From Tamlana carrageenivorans (GTDB taxonomy: Bacteria > Bacteroidota > Bacteroidia > Flavobacteriales > Flavobacteriaceae): a stretch of 64,000 nt of DNA. The translations under genes and the position numbers were made by a program. The stretch is from contig NZ_CP025938.1 of assembly GCF_002893765.1 (NCBI RefSeq), forward strand, positions 186,001 to 250,000, read 5' to 3'. A model generated the notes under the pieces. That model ran no database searches. It saw only the letters and a list, made by a program, of their open reading frames with translations, and had not been told where the DNA came from. Below are positions 44,270 through 52,570 of this stretch, piece after piece; the first letter of the stretch is position 1, and each line of letters starts with the position of its first letter.

Positions 44270-45331
44270 ATTAAAACTTTTTCTTCTTTTTCTCTGTTAC
44301 TTGGTACTGTAGTATTTATACTTATTGGTTGTGCAAATACAACTAATAAAACAATAAGTAAAGAAACCTCTAAAAAAAGAACTCCCATCATTTATCCTAA
44401 TGATGTTATCCCTTTCATGGATCAATGGAAAATTCTTTTAGGTAATGGTGTGCATACTGATGAACTTGTTCGTTTTAAACATAAAGATTTTTTTTACGTA
44501 GCAAATGACGAAAAAGCAAATTGGGTAGTTTATAAAACACCTAACTCTGGTGTAACATCTAGAACCTCAAGTAACACAAGAACCGAATTAGGTCAGAAAG
44601 CGCATTGGACTCCAGAAACAGGAGGCAAACTTACAGGAACTTTAAAAGTGATGCATGTTTCTACAAGTGGAGATGCACGTGTAGCGGCTTCATTTTCGAC
44701 TGTAGTAGGACAAATTCATAGTGATGAAGGGCACGAGAATGAACCTATAAAAATATTCTACAAGAAATTCCCTGGCCACACGAAAGGGTCTGTTTTTTGG
44801 AACTATGAAATCAATACAAAGGGTGATAACTCAAAGCGATGGGATTATTCTACCGCGGTTTGGGGTTACGACATGTCGATTGTTGGTGAAACCCCAACCA
44901 CCTTCCCCGAAGAACCAAAGGACGGTATTGCTTTAGGGGAAACCTTTACATACGAAATCAACGTTTATCAAGGCATCATGTATTTAACCTTTACAAGCGA
45001 AGGCCATGAAACGGTGAAATTCACTAAGGATTTAACAAAATCAGATTTTGCTACAAAAGCCGATATTCCTGAACAAATATGGACTTTATACGCTAGTATT
45101 GGTCGTGATGGTGTCGAGCGTGAAACGGCTTACTCAAACGAAATACAATATTTTAAACAAGGAGCTTACAACCAATCGAATGGTAAAAACCCGGAAGACA
45201 ATATGGTTTGGAGCACAGGATCCGATCATTATAATGGTGATATCGCGAAACAATATCAAAACGGTGCTTATACCGAAGTGTGGTTTAAAGAAACAACTGT
45301 AGGTCCTGGCACCCCTCCAGATAAGGAATAA
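44270..45331 (+). CDS. PL7 alginate-lyase-like lipoprotein; normal start codon missing
   Basis: The first ATG (44417, 304 residues) falls inside the mature protein. Upstream and in frame the sequence reads IKTFSSFSLLLGTVVFILIG then CANTTNKTISKE, a complete lipoprotein signal with Cys21, beginning at an ATT codon (44270-44272). No ATG, GTG or TTG lies between the stop at 44240-44242 and 44417. Family 7 marks are SNTRTELGQ (the R-T-E-L block), VVGQIHSDE (QIH) and YFKQGAYNQ. It would cleave alginate by beta-elimination at the cell surface. Either ATT is used or the ATG was lost by a point change. Confidence 0.75.
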   Translation: MKTFSSFSLLLGTVVFILIGCANTTNKTISKETSKKRTPIIYPNDVIPFMDQWKILLGNGVHTDELVRFKHKDFFYVANDEKANWVVYKTPNSGVTSRTSSNTRTELGQKAHWTPETGGKLTGTLKVMHVSTSGDARVAASFSTVVGQIHSDEGHENEPIKIFYKKFPGHTKGSVFWNYEINTKGDNSKRWDYSTAVWGYDMSIVGETPTTFPEEPKDGIALGETFTYEINVYQGIMYLTFTSEGHETVKFTKDLTKSDFATKADIPEQIWTLYASIGRDGVERETAYSNEIQYFKQGAYNQSNGKNPEDNMVWSTGSDHYNGDIAKQYQNGAYTEVWFKETTVGPGTPPDKE

Positions 45332-45463
45332 ACAAGATTTGCATATAATCTACCAAGAGCTCATATTCAACATAAACTATTAAAAATCAACGATTTTAGA
45401 ATTAATATTTATACGAAGGCTTTTATGGCCTATCGAAAATTTATCGTGAAATTTGAAGTGAAA

Positions 45464-45638
45464 ACACCGTGAAATTTCAGGCTGTTTGAGCTAAACGAAC
45501 TTTCAAACTTACCACTGATTTTTATTGCGAGTTCCTGAAATTTAGGTGTCGAACGAAAAATTTAGATAAAGGTTCGTAAGCCTAGATTTTTTTGATTCGT
45601 TTTTTCATCAATAAAATCGACATAGGAGATTCACGAAC
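45464..45638. other. Two structured non-coding elements between convergent genes
   Basis: The gap 45332-45715 has no gene. Element 1: ACACC (45464-45468) pairs with GGTGT (45545-45549), AAATTTCAGG (45472-45481) with CCTGAAATTT (45534-45543), and inside GTTTGA (45484-45489) with TCAAAC (45503-45508). Element 2: GTTCGT (45572-45577) pairs with ACGAAC (45633-45638), CCTA (45581-45584) with TAGG (45623-45626), and TTGAT (45592-45596) with ATCAA (45607-45611). They lie between the ends of the PL7 and glycosyltransferase genes, so they may terminate transcription, or belong to a dispersed flavobacterial element. Confidence 0.5.
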
Positions 45639-45715
45639 TCATTCATTTAAAATAATACGAGTGAACTAAAAAAATGAATACATACATTTTTAATAAATAA
45701 AAAGGATAAGGATTA

Positions 45716-46948
45716 TTAAGCATTTTTTGCTTCAATCCACTTACTCATAAACTTGGTGCTTTGCATGGTATGATGTTGTAACATCTGTCCGGTAAAATTA
45801 TGCAAGCGTTTGTCGTGAAGGTGTATTAATGTGTTTTCTAAAACTTCAAAAAACTGGTTAACGTGTTGCTGCTTATTAAACCGTTCATTGATTACCGGAA
45901 AACCATGGCGTTGTTTTTCAGTCCAAAGTGTTTCATTTTCATAGAGTTGAACAGCTTTATCTACAAACGCCTGAACTTCATCTGCTATAAAACCATTGTA
46001 TTCAAAATCACCAAACATGCCTTCCGCAGCAATGCTAGACATCACACAAGGCGTACCATTTTGCATGGCATCAATGAGTTTCCCTTTTAAGCCAGCACCA
46101 AAACGTAAAGGCGCCAAACACACTTTGGCTTTTTGCATGACCTCATGAACGTCTTCAGCAAAACCCTTTATGAAAAAGCCCTGTTTTTCGTTATGCAATT
46201 GGGTCACTTTTTGAGAAGCATAAGCCCCGTAAATATGAAGTTCGGCTTGTGGTAGTTGTTTTTTTATAAGCGGCCAAATAGTTTCCTTTAAATACAAAAC
46301 GCCGTTATAATTGGGTTCATGTAAAAAGTTACCAATGGTTATAAAATGGTCGCGGTTTTCGAATTTTGGTAGTTTTTTTATCGCTTCCGCGGAAATTGGC
46401 TCTAATAAAAATGGCAGATAAACTAAGAGTGAGTCATCAACCTTAAACCGATTCTTCAGAATATCCATCTCCACTTCCGAAATCATTAAACTCAAATCGC
46501 ACCTGTAAATACTAGCAATTTCTCGTTTCGCCACATCGTTAAATAAATAGGACGTATCAAAAACCTGTTTATCCTTAAAAGCTTGTTGACGCCCCTTTCT
46601 TAAGCAATGTAAATCTTCAGTATCTAATAACTTAATGGCATTCGGACAATTTTCAGTCACCCGCCATCCAAATTGCTCCTCCATCATAAAGCGATCGAAT
46701 AAGACCACATCCGGATTTAAATCGGCTATAAATTCATCAAAACTTGAATTATTAAGGGCTATAGCCACTTGTGAAACACCGATACCATCTAAATTAAACG
46801 CGTTATCACTTTTAGCACATGGACTTGCAAAAGTGATGCTATAATCCGCTTTTTGAAAAGCCTCAATAAGCTGCATCATCCTACTACCAGCCGCAGAACT
46901 TTTAGGTTCTGGCCATACGAATCCGATGATGAGTAGTTGTTTGGACAA
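45716..46948 (-). CDS. Glycosyltransferase family 4-like protein
   Basis: 410 residues. LIIGFVWPEPKSSAAGSRMM is the GT-B N-terminal start, HFITIGNFLHEPNYNGVLYL opens the donor half, and APLRFGAGLKGKLIDAMQNG with SIAAEGMFGDF is the Glyco_trans_1_4 type donor site. The start is TTG at 46946-46948 (MSKQLLIIG). A heptad tandem repeat lies 5 bp upstream, which leaves no ordinary leader. It is outside the main polysaccharide cluster and stands alone. Confidence 0.85.
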   Translation of the reverse strand: MSKQLLIIGFVWPEPKSSAAGSRMMQLIEAFQKADYSITFASPCAKSDNAFNLDGIGVSQVAIALNNSSFDEFIADLNPDVVLFDRFMMEEQFGWRVTENCPNAIKLLDTEDLHCLRKGRQQAFKDKQVFDTSYLFNDVAKREIASIYRCDLSLMISEVEMDILKNRFKVDDSLLVYLPFLLEPISAEAIKKLPKFENRDHFITIGNFLHEPNYNGVLYLKETIWPLIKKQLPQAELHIYGAYASQKVTQLHNEKQGFFIKGFAEDVHEVMQKAKVCLAPLRFGAGLKGKLIDAMQNGTPCVMSSIAAEGMFGDFEYNGFIADEVQAFVDKAVQLYENETLWTEKQRHGFPVINERFNKQQHVNQFFEVLENTLIHLHDKRLHNFTGQMLQHHTMQSTKFMSKWIEAKNA

Positions 46949-46953
46949 TTGGT

Positions 46954-47004
46954 TATTGACTATTGACTATTGACTATTGACTATTGACTATTGACTATTG
47001 ACTA
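46954..47004. repeat. Heptanucleotide tandem repeat, TATTGAC type
   Basis: Seven perfect copies of TATTGAC plus two bases. It directly abuts the TTG start of the glycosyltransferase on the minus strand. More degenerate relatives (TTCATTATTAACTATTA) occur at 47105-47175 and 47555-47577 around the next gene. Confidence 0.88.
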
Positions 47005-47180
47005 AAAATTTGGCAAACACAATATAAATACCAAACAAAAGGTGAAGAAAGAAAAAACAACTTACTAACAAAAAATGTCGTTATCCTATAAAAAGAAACA
47101 CTGTTCACTTTTCATTATTAACTATTACATGTTAATTATTCATTATTCACTTTTCATTATTAATTATTAACTATAATCAA

Positions 47181-47495
47181 TTATTCTACTGATTTTAAAA
47201 ACTCTTGCGGCACATCCAATAGCTCTTGATAACACCAACTGTTTGGACAGTCATCATTTAATTCTGAATGTTCCGCAATCCTTATTGAGATTGTCCCATT
47301 ACCTTGTTTTGTTCCTTTATACACTTCTCCAATTTGAAAATTCCGCTGAGCTATTCCTACGAAACCACCAACAGTTACTGTAGTAGAATATTCCTTTACA
47401 AACTCATATTCGGATGGTCTACTTTCATCATCTGAACTACAAGAAAAAAATGTTATTGCAAGAAGGAAAAGGCATATCTGTTTAAAATATTTCAT
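47181..47495 (-). CDS. Small lipoprotein, function unknown
   Basis: 104 residues. Signal MKYFKQICLFLLAITFFSC with Cys19 followed by SSDDESR, the acidic stretch that in Bacteroidota directs lipoproteins to the cell surface. The remaining 80 residues have beta-rich character (TVTVGGFVGIAQRNFQIGEV) and two Cys close together (DDCPNSWCYQELL) that could form a disulfide. I do not recognise a family. It is flanked on both sides by degenerate AT-rich repeats and appears to be a single gene. Confidence 0.65.
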   Translation of the reverse strand: MKYFKQICLFLLAITFFSCSSDDESRPSEYEFVKEYSTTVTVGGFVGIAQRNFQIGEVYKGTKQGNGTISIRIAEHSELNDDCPNSWCYQELLDVPQEFLKSVE

Positions 47496-47577
47496 AACTC
47501 AATTTCTTACTAGATATTTAATTTCAAGTTTGGTTGCGTTAAATTACAAACAACCATTAACTGTTAATTATTAACTA

Positions 47578-48051
47578 TTATTCCGCTTTCGGCTCTAAAC
47601 CATATTTAATACGAACCACTTTAGCCCAGTTAATTACTGATGCTATTTGTGCGTCGCTAAGTTTAGCTTCAGAATGGGTCCATGTGTAAGAAGGTAAAGG
47701 CATTTCTTTTTCTTCAACCATTTCTATAAGCTCCTCAAATTTGTGGTCTTTACGCTTTGTTGAATTATCCACCCAATCAGAAAAATTAAAATGTTTTTTT
47801 CCGTCTTTAACATGACTTGCCAACCAATAATTTACAGGCGTGATGTTGTTATACCAAGGGTAACGGGTTACATCACTATGACAATCGTAGCAAGTTTCTT
47901 CCAAAATACGTTTTACATCTGCTGGCGGATTGGTCTCTGCTAAAAAAGGTTCTATAGATTTTAAATCACCTTCATTTTTTTCAGGCCCAAAAAACTGAGC
48001 GATAACAAATAATACCAATAAGGCTAACAGGATCTTTTTTAATATCTTCAT
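47578..48051 (-). CDS. Haem-binding (c-type) domain protein
   Basis: 157 residues. One N-terminal hydrophobic segment (KKILLALLVLFVIAQFFG), then the c-type haem motif CYDCHSD (CxxCH, about residues 54-58), followed by YPWYNNITPVNYWLASHVKD and a Met/Pro-rich EEKEMPLPSYTW that can supply the second ligand. This matches the Haem_bd family of Bacteroidota, anchored on the outer face of the inner membrane and probably involved in electron transfer or peroxide handling. It is divergent from the HEAT-like gene at 48090. Confidence 0.86.
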   Translation of the reverse strand: MKILKKILLALLVLFVIAQFFGPEKNEGDLKSIEPFLAETNPPADVKRILEETCYDCHSDVTRYPWYNNITPVNYWLASHVKDGKKHFNFSDWVDNSTKRKDHKFEELIEMVEEKEMPLPSYTWTHSEAKLSDAQIASVINWAKVVRIKYGLEPKAE

Positions 48052-48089
48052 TTTTGATTAATTTTAGGCCTTAAAAATAAGAAAAGCAT

Positions 48090-48653
48090 TTGACTACCTC
48101 TCAACTTTACGAGGAATTAAATAAGGTAAACCACTCCAAGGAAAAGCGTTTACACTATGCCCATTTAATTTTAGCCAACCCCGAACTGGTACCAAAACTC
48201 TTAGAAGTACTTTTTGTGGTTGACGACAAAATCTCACCTAAAGCAGGTTGGGTATTGGAGGCTGTGTGCAGATTAAGTTTAGAGCCGCTTCTGCCCTACT
48301 TGAATCTATTTACAGAAAATATTCATAAAGTACATATCGACTCAGCGGTGCGTCCGGTGGCGAAAATATGCGAACTTATAGCCTTGAGTTATACGGGGAA
48401 AGAACCGCATACCGTTAAAACAGCATTAACAGCAACCCACAAAGAACGGATTATAGAAACCTGTTTTGACTACATGATTAACGACGAAAAAGTAGCCTCT
48501 AAAGCCTATGGCATGACAACACTTTTTTTGCTAGGCAAAGAATACGATTGGGTACACCCCGAATTAAAAATCATTTTAGTTCGTGATTTTGCTAGTCAAA
48601 GTGCTGCTTTTAAAGCGCGTGCTCGTCATATTTTGAAAAAGCTAAAGCACTAA
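48090..48653 (+). CDS. HEAT/ARM-like helical protein, function unknown
   Basis: 187 residues, cytoplasmic, almost entirely helical. KEKRLHYAHLILANPELVPK, KISPKAGWVLEAVCRL and ASKAYGMTTLFLLGKEY look like HEAT-type helical hairpins. The start is TTG at 48090 (MTTSQLYEELNKVNH). From memory, proteins of this kind in flavobacteria have been mislabelled adenylosuccinate lyase because they lie near purB, which is also close here (49763). None of the lyase motifs is present. A role as a scaffold is a guess. Confidence 0.7.
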   Translation: MTTSQLYEELNKVNHSKEKRLHYAHLILANPELVPKLLEVLFVVDDKISPKAGWVLEAVCRLSLEPLLPYLNLFTENIHKVHIDSAVRPVAKICELIALSYTGKEPHTVKTALTATHKERIIETCFDYMINDEKVASKAYGMTTLFLLGKEYDWVHPELKIILVRDFASQSAAFKARARHILKKLKH

Positions 48654-48912
48654 ATATCAACACCCCACAGTTAACAATTATTAAGAGACCATTTTTATAT
48701 AAGCCCATTTTCTAAAGATAAACCACATGATGTTCAAGGTTAGATTTTAGTCTTTTTACTGCAATTGTTGTATCTTTATTCCTGTTTATGTCAGAGTTTC
48801 TCTGAAAAACATAAATGCTGTCAGATTGAGCTTGTTGATATATTTTCAACTTACTGATAAACATTATTGACTTTTCAGTCAGCATTAGATATTAATTGCA
48901 ATCGTTATTGTT

Positions 48913-49152
48913 ATGGAAGCATTCGAATTAAGAGAAAAGTGGAAGAAATCTATTAAAACGGTCGATGATCGTTTTTTACAGTTGGTTGATGCTTTATATG
49001 AAGGCTACATTAAAAATGAAACTGTAGCTTATCACCCTGACGGCTCCCCTATGTCTCGTCATGACTACAAAAAAGCCTTAGACATCGCTGAATTGCAAAT
49101 AACTAAAGGCGATTATATCTCTGCAGAAGAATTTGAACAAGAAGACCTTTAA
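48913..49152 (+). CDS. Antitoxin-like small protein
   Basis: 79 residues, acidic C-terminus (YISAEEFEQEDL). It is directly followed, with no gap, by a ParE/RelE-type toxin frame. Short proteins with AYHPDGSPMSRHDYKKALDI are, in my recollection, commonly found before RelE/ParE genes in Bacteroidota and are taken as antitoxins. The frame is complete. It has no recognisable DNA-binding ribbon-helix-helix, so autoregulation cannot be claimed. Confidence 0.65.
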   Translation: MEAFELREKWKKSIKTVDDRFLQLVDALYEGYIKNETVAYHPDGSPMSRHDYKKALDIAELQITKGDYISAEEFEQEDL

Positions 49153-49458
49153 ATGCTAGATAAGGTTAGCAAAGTTGCTTGGACACGTCAAGCAAGAGAA
49201 TCCCTCACTGAAATTTTAGATTATCGCTATAAAAATCTGCCATCGGCAAGAAGTATTTTGAGAAAAGCTATAATAGATGCTTCAAAGCAAATAGTATTTT
49301 CAAAGCAATACCAAAAAGATGACATTTTCCCTGAATATCGAAGGATTGTGGTTAGAGATTATAAAATTCTCTATAAAGAAGTCAAATGAGTTGCTTATAT
49401 TTTAAACGTCGTTTGCACCAAAGCTAGCTCTGATAATTTAAACAATATTGAAGAATAA
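49153..49458 (+). pseudogene. ParE/RelE-type toxin interrupted by an in-frame TGA
   Basis: The open part (49153-49389) encodes 78 residues: VAWTRQARESLTEILDYRYK, SARSILRKAI and FPEYRRIVVRDYKILYKEVK. It then stops at TGA 49387-49389. Reading on in frame gives VAYILNVVCTKASSDNLNNI, then EE and TAA at 49456-49458, which is just the final beta strand and tail expected for this family (YILxVxxT). The intact length would be 101 residues. A single base change, for example from GGA, would explain it. The truncated product lacks the last strand and is probably inactive. Confidence 0.75.
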
Positions 49459-49731
49459 AACATTGTAACTACAATCATAATTGTTCATCATTACCAACCT
49501 AATTTCTCATAAAAGCTTATTTTAAATCACATTCCTAAGGTTCAAAGTTTTTCCTGCTTGACTTCTTAAAAAACAATAATTAATTAATTCTATTTTGCAT
49601 TTACGCAGATTCAAGTCTTTAGTCTTATGCCTTTTAGTGAAACGGTCTTTTCATCTTAAGTCACAAGCTTTATTTTAAAACAACAATCAAAAACTTAAGC
49701 TTCTCATATTCTGTATTCGCGTTAAAAAACC

Positions 49732-49739
49732 TATCTTTG
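49732..49739 (+). promoter_or_regulatory. Candidate -7 promoter element for purB
   Basis: TATCTTTG fits TAnnTTTG, 24 bp before the purB ATG. The -33 site is weak (CTG at 49711-49713, spacing 18). The remaining gap 49459-49731 is AT-rich, and I see no gene or repeat in it. Confidence 0.5.
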
Positions 49740-49762
49740 CGACTTCTTAAAATCAAAAATTT

Positions 49763-51106
49763 ATGTCACTATCAGCATTAAATGCCATCTCACCAATTGA
49801 TGGTCGTTATAGAAGTAAAGTTAGCGAATTAGCGCCTTATTTTTCGGAGGAAGCTTTAATCAAATACCGCGTTTTAGTAGAAATAGAATACTTTATTGCA
49901 CTTTGCGAAATTCCGTTACCACAATTAAAATCGGTTGATGCTTCGCTTTTTGATAGTTTACGAGCGATTTACAAAGATTTTTCTTCGGAAGATGCCCTTG
50001 CCATAAAAAAAATTGAAAGTGTTACCAACCACGATGTTAAAGCAGTTGAATATTTCATTAAAGAAAAATTTGACGCCTTAGGATTGTCTGAATACAAAGA
50101 GTTTATTCACTTTGGTTTAACCTCTCAAGATATTAACAATACCGCTATTCCGTTAAGTATTAAGGAAGCTATAAACGATGTTTATATTCCAGAATACACG
50201 ACGGTTGTAGATAAATTAAAAGAATTATCGAAAGATTGGTCTGCCATTTCTATGTTAGCTAGAACGCATGGTCAGCCAGCATCTCCAACACGTTTAGGGA
50301 AAGAAATTGAAGTTTTTGTAGTGCGTTTAGAAGCACAATTTGAGGTTTTAAAAACCATTCCTAACGCCGCTAAATTTGGTGGTGCTACAGGTAATTTTAA
50401 CGCGCATCATGTGGCTTATCCAAATAATGACTGGAAAGCTTTTGGAAGTCATTTTGTTGAAGAAAAACTAGGTTTACACCACTCGTTTCCAACAACTCAA
50501 ATTGAGCATTACGATTTTATGGCCGCTTTATTTGATGCCTTAAAACGTATTAACACGATTATTATCGATTTGAATAGAGATATCTGGACATACGTATCTA
50601 ATGATTATTTCAAGCAAAAAATTAAAGCTGGAGAAGTAGGAAGCTCGGCGATGCCACATAAAGTAAATCCTATCGATTTTGAAAACTCTGAAGGTAACTT
50701 AGGTATTGCAAACGCCGTATTTGAACACCTTGCAGCTAAATTACCTATTTCTAGATTACAACGTGATTTAACCGACAGTACCGTTTTACGAAATGTAGGT
50801 GTGCCTTTCGGACATACACTTATTGGTTTTAAATCGACTTTAAAAGGATTGAATAAATTACTTTTAAATGAAGGTAAATTTGCTGAAGATTTAGAAAATA
50901 ACTGGGCTGTGGTTGCTGAAGCTATTCAAACGATTTTACGTCGTGAGGCTTATCCGAATCCATATGAAGCTTTAAAAGGGTTAACAAGAACAAACTCCAA
51001 AATAAATCAAGAGTCCATTTCTAGTTTTATTGATACTTTAGAGGTGTCTGACACAATAAAAGCTGAATTAAAACGTATTACTCCTAGTAACTATACTGGA
51101 ATTTAA
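49763..51106 (+). CDS. purB: Adenylosuccinate lyase
   Basis: 447 residues. It releases fumarate from SAICAR and adenylosuccinate in purine synthesis. SAISPIDGRYRSKVSEL is the usual start. HFGLTSQDINNTAIP, LARTHGQPASPTRLGKE and the signature GEVGSSAMPHKVNPIDFEN are the three active-site blocks of the fumarase/aspartase superfamily. Length and motif spacing match the E. coli-type PurB. It is followed 8 bp later by a small membrane protein gene and then a strong hairpin terminator. Confidence 0.97.
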   Translation: MSLSALNAISPIDGRYRSKVSELAPYFSEEALIKYRVLVEIEYFIALCEIPLPQLKSVDASLFDSLRAIYKDFSSEDALAIKKIESVTNHDVKAVEYFIKEKFDALGLSEYKEFIHFGLTSQDINNTAIPLSIKEAINDVYIPEYTTVVDKLKELSKDWSAISMLARTHGQPASPTRLGKEIEVFVVRLEAQFEVLKTIPNAAKFGGATGNFNAHHVAYPNNDWKAFGSHFVEEKLGLHHSFPTTQIEHYDFMAALFDALKRINTIIIDLNRDIWTYVSNDYFKQKIKAGEVGSSAMPHKVNPIDFENSEGNLGIANAVFEHLAAKLPISRLQRDLTDSTVLRNVGVPFGHTLIGFKSTLKGLNKLLLNEGKFAEDLENNWAVVAEAIQTILRREAYPNPYEALKGLTRTNSKINQESISSFIDTLEVSDTIKAELKRITPSNYTGI

Positions 51107-51114
51107 TAATATTT

Positions 51115-51297
51115 ATGTTAAGCGATAAACAATCATTAGGGTTAACCATGTTGATGGTAGCTGGAATTTTTTCATTCGGAATTCTAGACATCCTAGATAA
51201 TTTTATTGTTTTAACTATAATGACACTTATTTTTTCTGCCGTTGTGATTAACATCATTTACATGAAAACAAAATCACGACGCAAACAGAAGAAGTAA
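51115..51297 (+). CDS. Small two-helix membrane protein
   Basis: 60 residues. Two hydrophobic helices (about 8-26 and 30-50) and a basic C-terminus ending KTKSRRKQKK, which would lie in the cytoplasm with the N-terminus. The ATG is 8 bp behind the purB stop and the gene ends just before a terminator, so it is the second cistron of a purB unit. No family recognised. Short length keeps confidence moderate. Confidence 0.6.
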   Translation: MLSDKQSLGLTMLMVAGIFSFGILDILDNFIVLTIMTLIFSAVVINIIYMKTKSRRKQKK

Positions 51298-51316
51298 TTT
51301 CAGCTTGTCATAAAAT

Positions 51317-51381
51317 AAAAAAGCTGTCTAAAAGTAGCATCTTGTTAAACACAGATCGCCATACTTTTAGACAGCTTTTTT
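51317..51381. terminator. Bidirectional hairpin terminator
   Basis: The 20 bases 51317-51336 (AAAAAAGCTGTCTAAAAGTA) are exactly complementary to 51362-51381 (TACTTTTAGACAGCTTTTTT), loop of 25 nt. The A run on one side and T run on the other suit termination from both directions. The flanking units (purB on plus, the sigma operon on minus) converge here. Confidence 0.92.
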
Positions 51382-51417
51382 AGTATAAAGCATCTAGCTT
51401 ATAGCCTATAACATTGA

Positions 51418-51966
51418 TTACCTAAAAAAATCACCAATTTTTTGAAACTGCGTTTCATCGATATTCGCGTTTTTCATAGCTTCAACCAAACTAATCATTT
51501 TTTTGGGCGTCATATCATGACCTAAAACCCGTACTACGGCGAAACCTCTTTCTTTGGCATATCCAAACAAGATAAACTCATCGGCTTCATCATTTTCACC
51601 CAGATACTTTACGGAAAGATGTTTGCCTTTATCGCTTAAGTCGATCAACTCATTGTATTTTTCGTTACTTAAAATGGTTTTAACCTTAGCGAGCTCCGTT
51701 TCGTAAACCGACTGATTTTCTGGATCTACTTTAAAACCTAAAAAGTTTAGTTTTTGAACAGATTGATAAGCCTCTTGCTGCTTTTCGGTGAAATTGGATT
51801 GATCAACCTCGATCATCGATAAAGGAAAATCCTGCGACACAAAACCTTTAGCTTCTTGATGCTCTACAAAATAGCGCTGTAAACTTTCACTATTATTACA
51901 GCTCGTAAATAAAACCGCAATTAAAAGCAAAGGCATGATGTTTCTGAATATGTTTTTCATGGTCAT
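51418..51966 (-). CDS. DUF4252 lipoprotein
   Basis: 182 residues (or 180 from the second Met). Lipoprotein signal ending LLIAVLFTSC, then NNSESLQRYF. The body alternates helix and strand as in DUF4252 proteins: FPLSMIEVDQSNFTEKQQEA, SVQKLNFLGFKVDPEN and a final EAMKNANIDETQF. These proteins of unknown function are usually encoded downstream of a sigma factor and a membrane anti-sigma-like protein in Bacteroidota, exactly as here. It is the last gene before the terminator at 51317-51381. Confidence 0.8.
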   Translation of the reverse strand: MTMKNIFRNIMPLLLIAVLFTSCNNSESLQRYFVEHQEAKGFVSQDFPLSMIEVDQSNFTEKQQEAYQSVQKLNFLGFKVDPENQSVYETELAKVKTILSNEKYNELIDLSDKGKHLSVKYLGENDEADEFILFGYAKERGFAVVRVLGHDMTPKKMISLVEAMKNANIDETQFQKIGDFFR

Positions 51967-51977
51967 GGTATTTACAA

Positions 51978-52541
51978 TTATTTTTTCTTTTCTAAATGTT
52001 TCCCTGCAGGTATATTCATTTTATCGGTAAGCTTAGATATTTGCTTTAAATCGATATCACCTGTAAGCGAAACCACTACAGTTTCAATATCTCGGTTTTC
52101 ACCATTAACTTCTACTCCTTGATTCTTAAGCACTTTATCCACGCCATTTACAAAAATTAGAAGCTCTTTAACATGGTCTGAATCTTTACCTTCCTTAACA
52201 TAGAATTTAACATCGGTACCTTCGTCCTTTACTTCCATGAGTTCTTCTAAACTGTTTGATCTTGAAGACACCCATTTAGAGATATCACTAGCAATTCCTT
52301 TATTAGCTGTTACAATGGTTTTAAAACTGGTGATACTTTTAACCATATCCATGTATGCTTCGGCCTCGGGGTCATCGACGTTAATACCCATTTTTGCAAT
52401 CATCTGAAACATTTTTGGCTTAATTGAAACATAGGTCACCTCTGTATTATCGCTATATTTTTCAAAAATATCGCTCTGCGCCCATCCTGATAATGGCCAT
52501 AACACTACCGCAAGTAGCAGTACTAAAAATTTATTTTTCAT
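51978..52541 (-). CDS. DUF4252 secreted protein
   Basis: Start placed at 52541 (MKNKFLVLLLAVVLWPLSGW, a good signal peptide ending AQS), giving 187 residues. An earlier ATG at 52574 overlaps the upstream stop by 4 bp and would add 11 polar residues; translation coupling from there cannot be excluded. The domain shows SDIFEKYSDNTEVTYVSIKP, MFQMIAKMGINVDDPEAEAY and a C-terminal VVSLTGDIDLKQISKLTDKM, the DUF4252 pattern. Its neighbours are a membrane protein upstream and a second DUF4252 gene downstream. Confidence 0.8.
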   Translation of the reverse strand: MKNKFLVLLLAVVLWPLSGWAQSDIFEKYSDNTEVTYVSIKPKMFQMIAKMGINVDDPEAEAYMDMVKSITSFKTIVTANKGIASDISKWVSSRSNSLEELMEVKDEGTDVKFYVKEGKDSDHVKELLIFVNGVDKVLKNQGVEVNGENRDIETVVVSLTGDIDLKQISKLTDKMNIPAGKHLEKKK

Positions 52542-52570
52542 AGTTTTTGTATTTATGTGATTTGAAGTTT

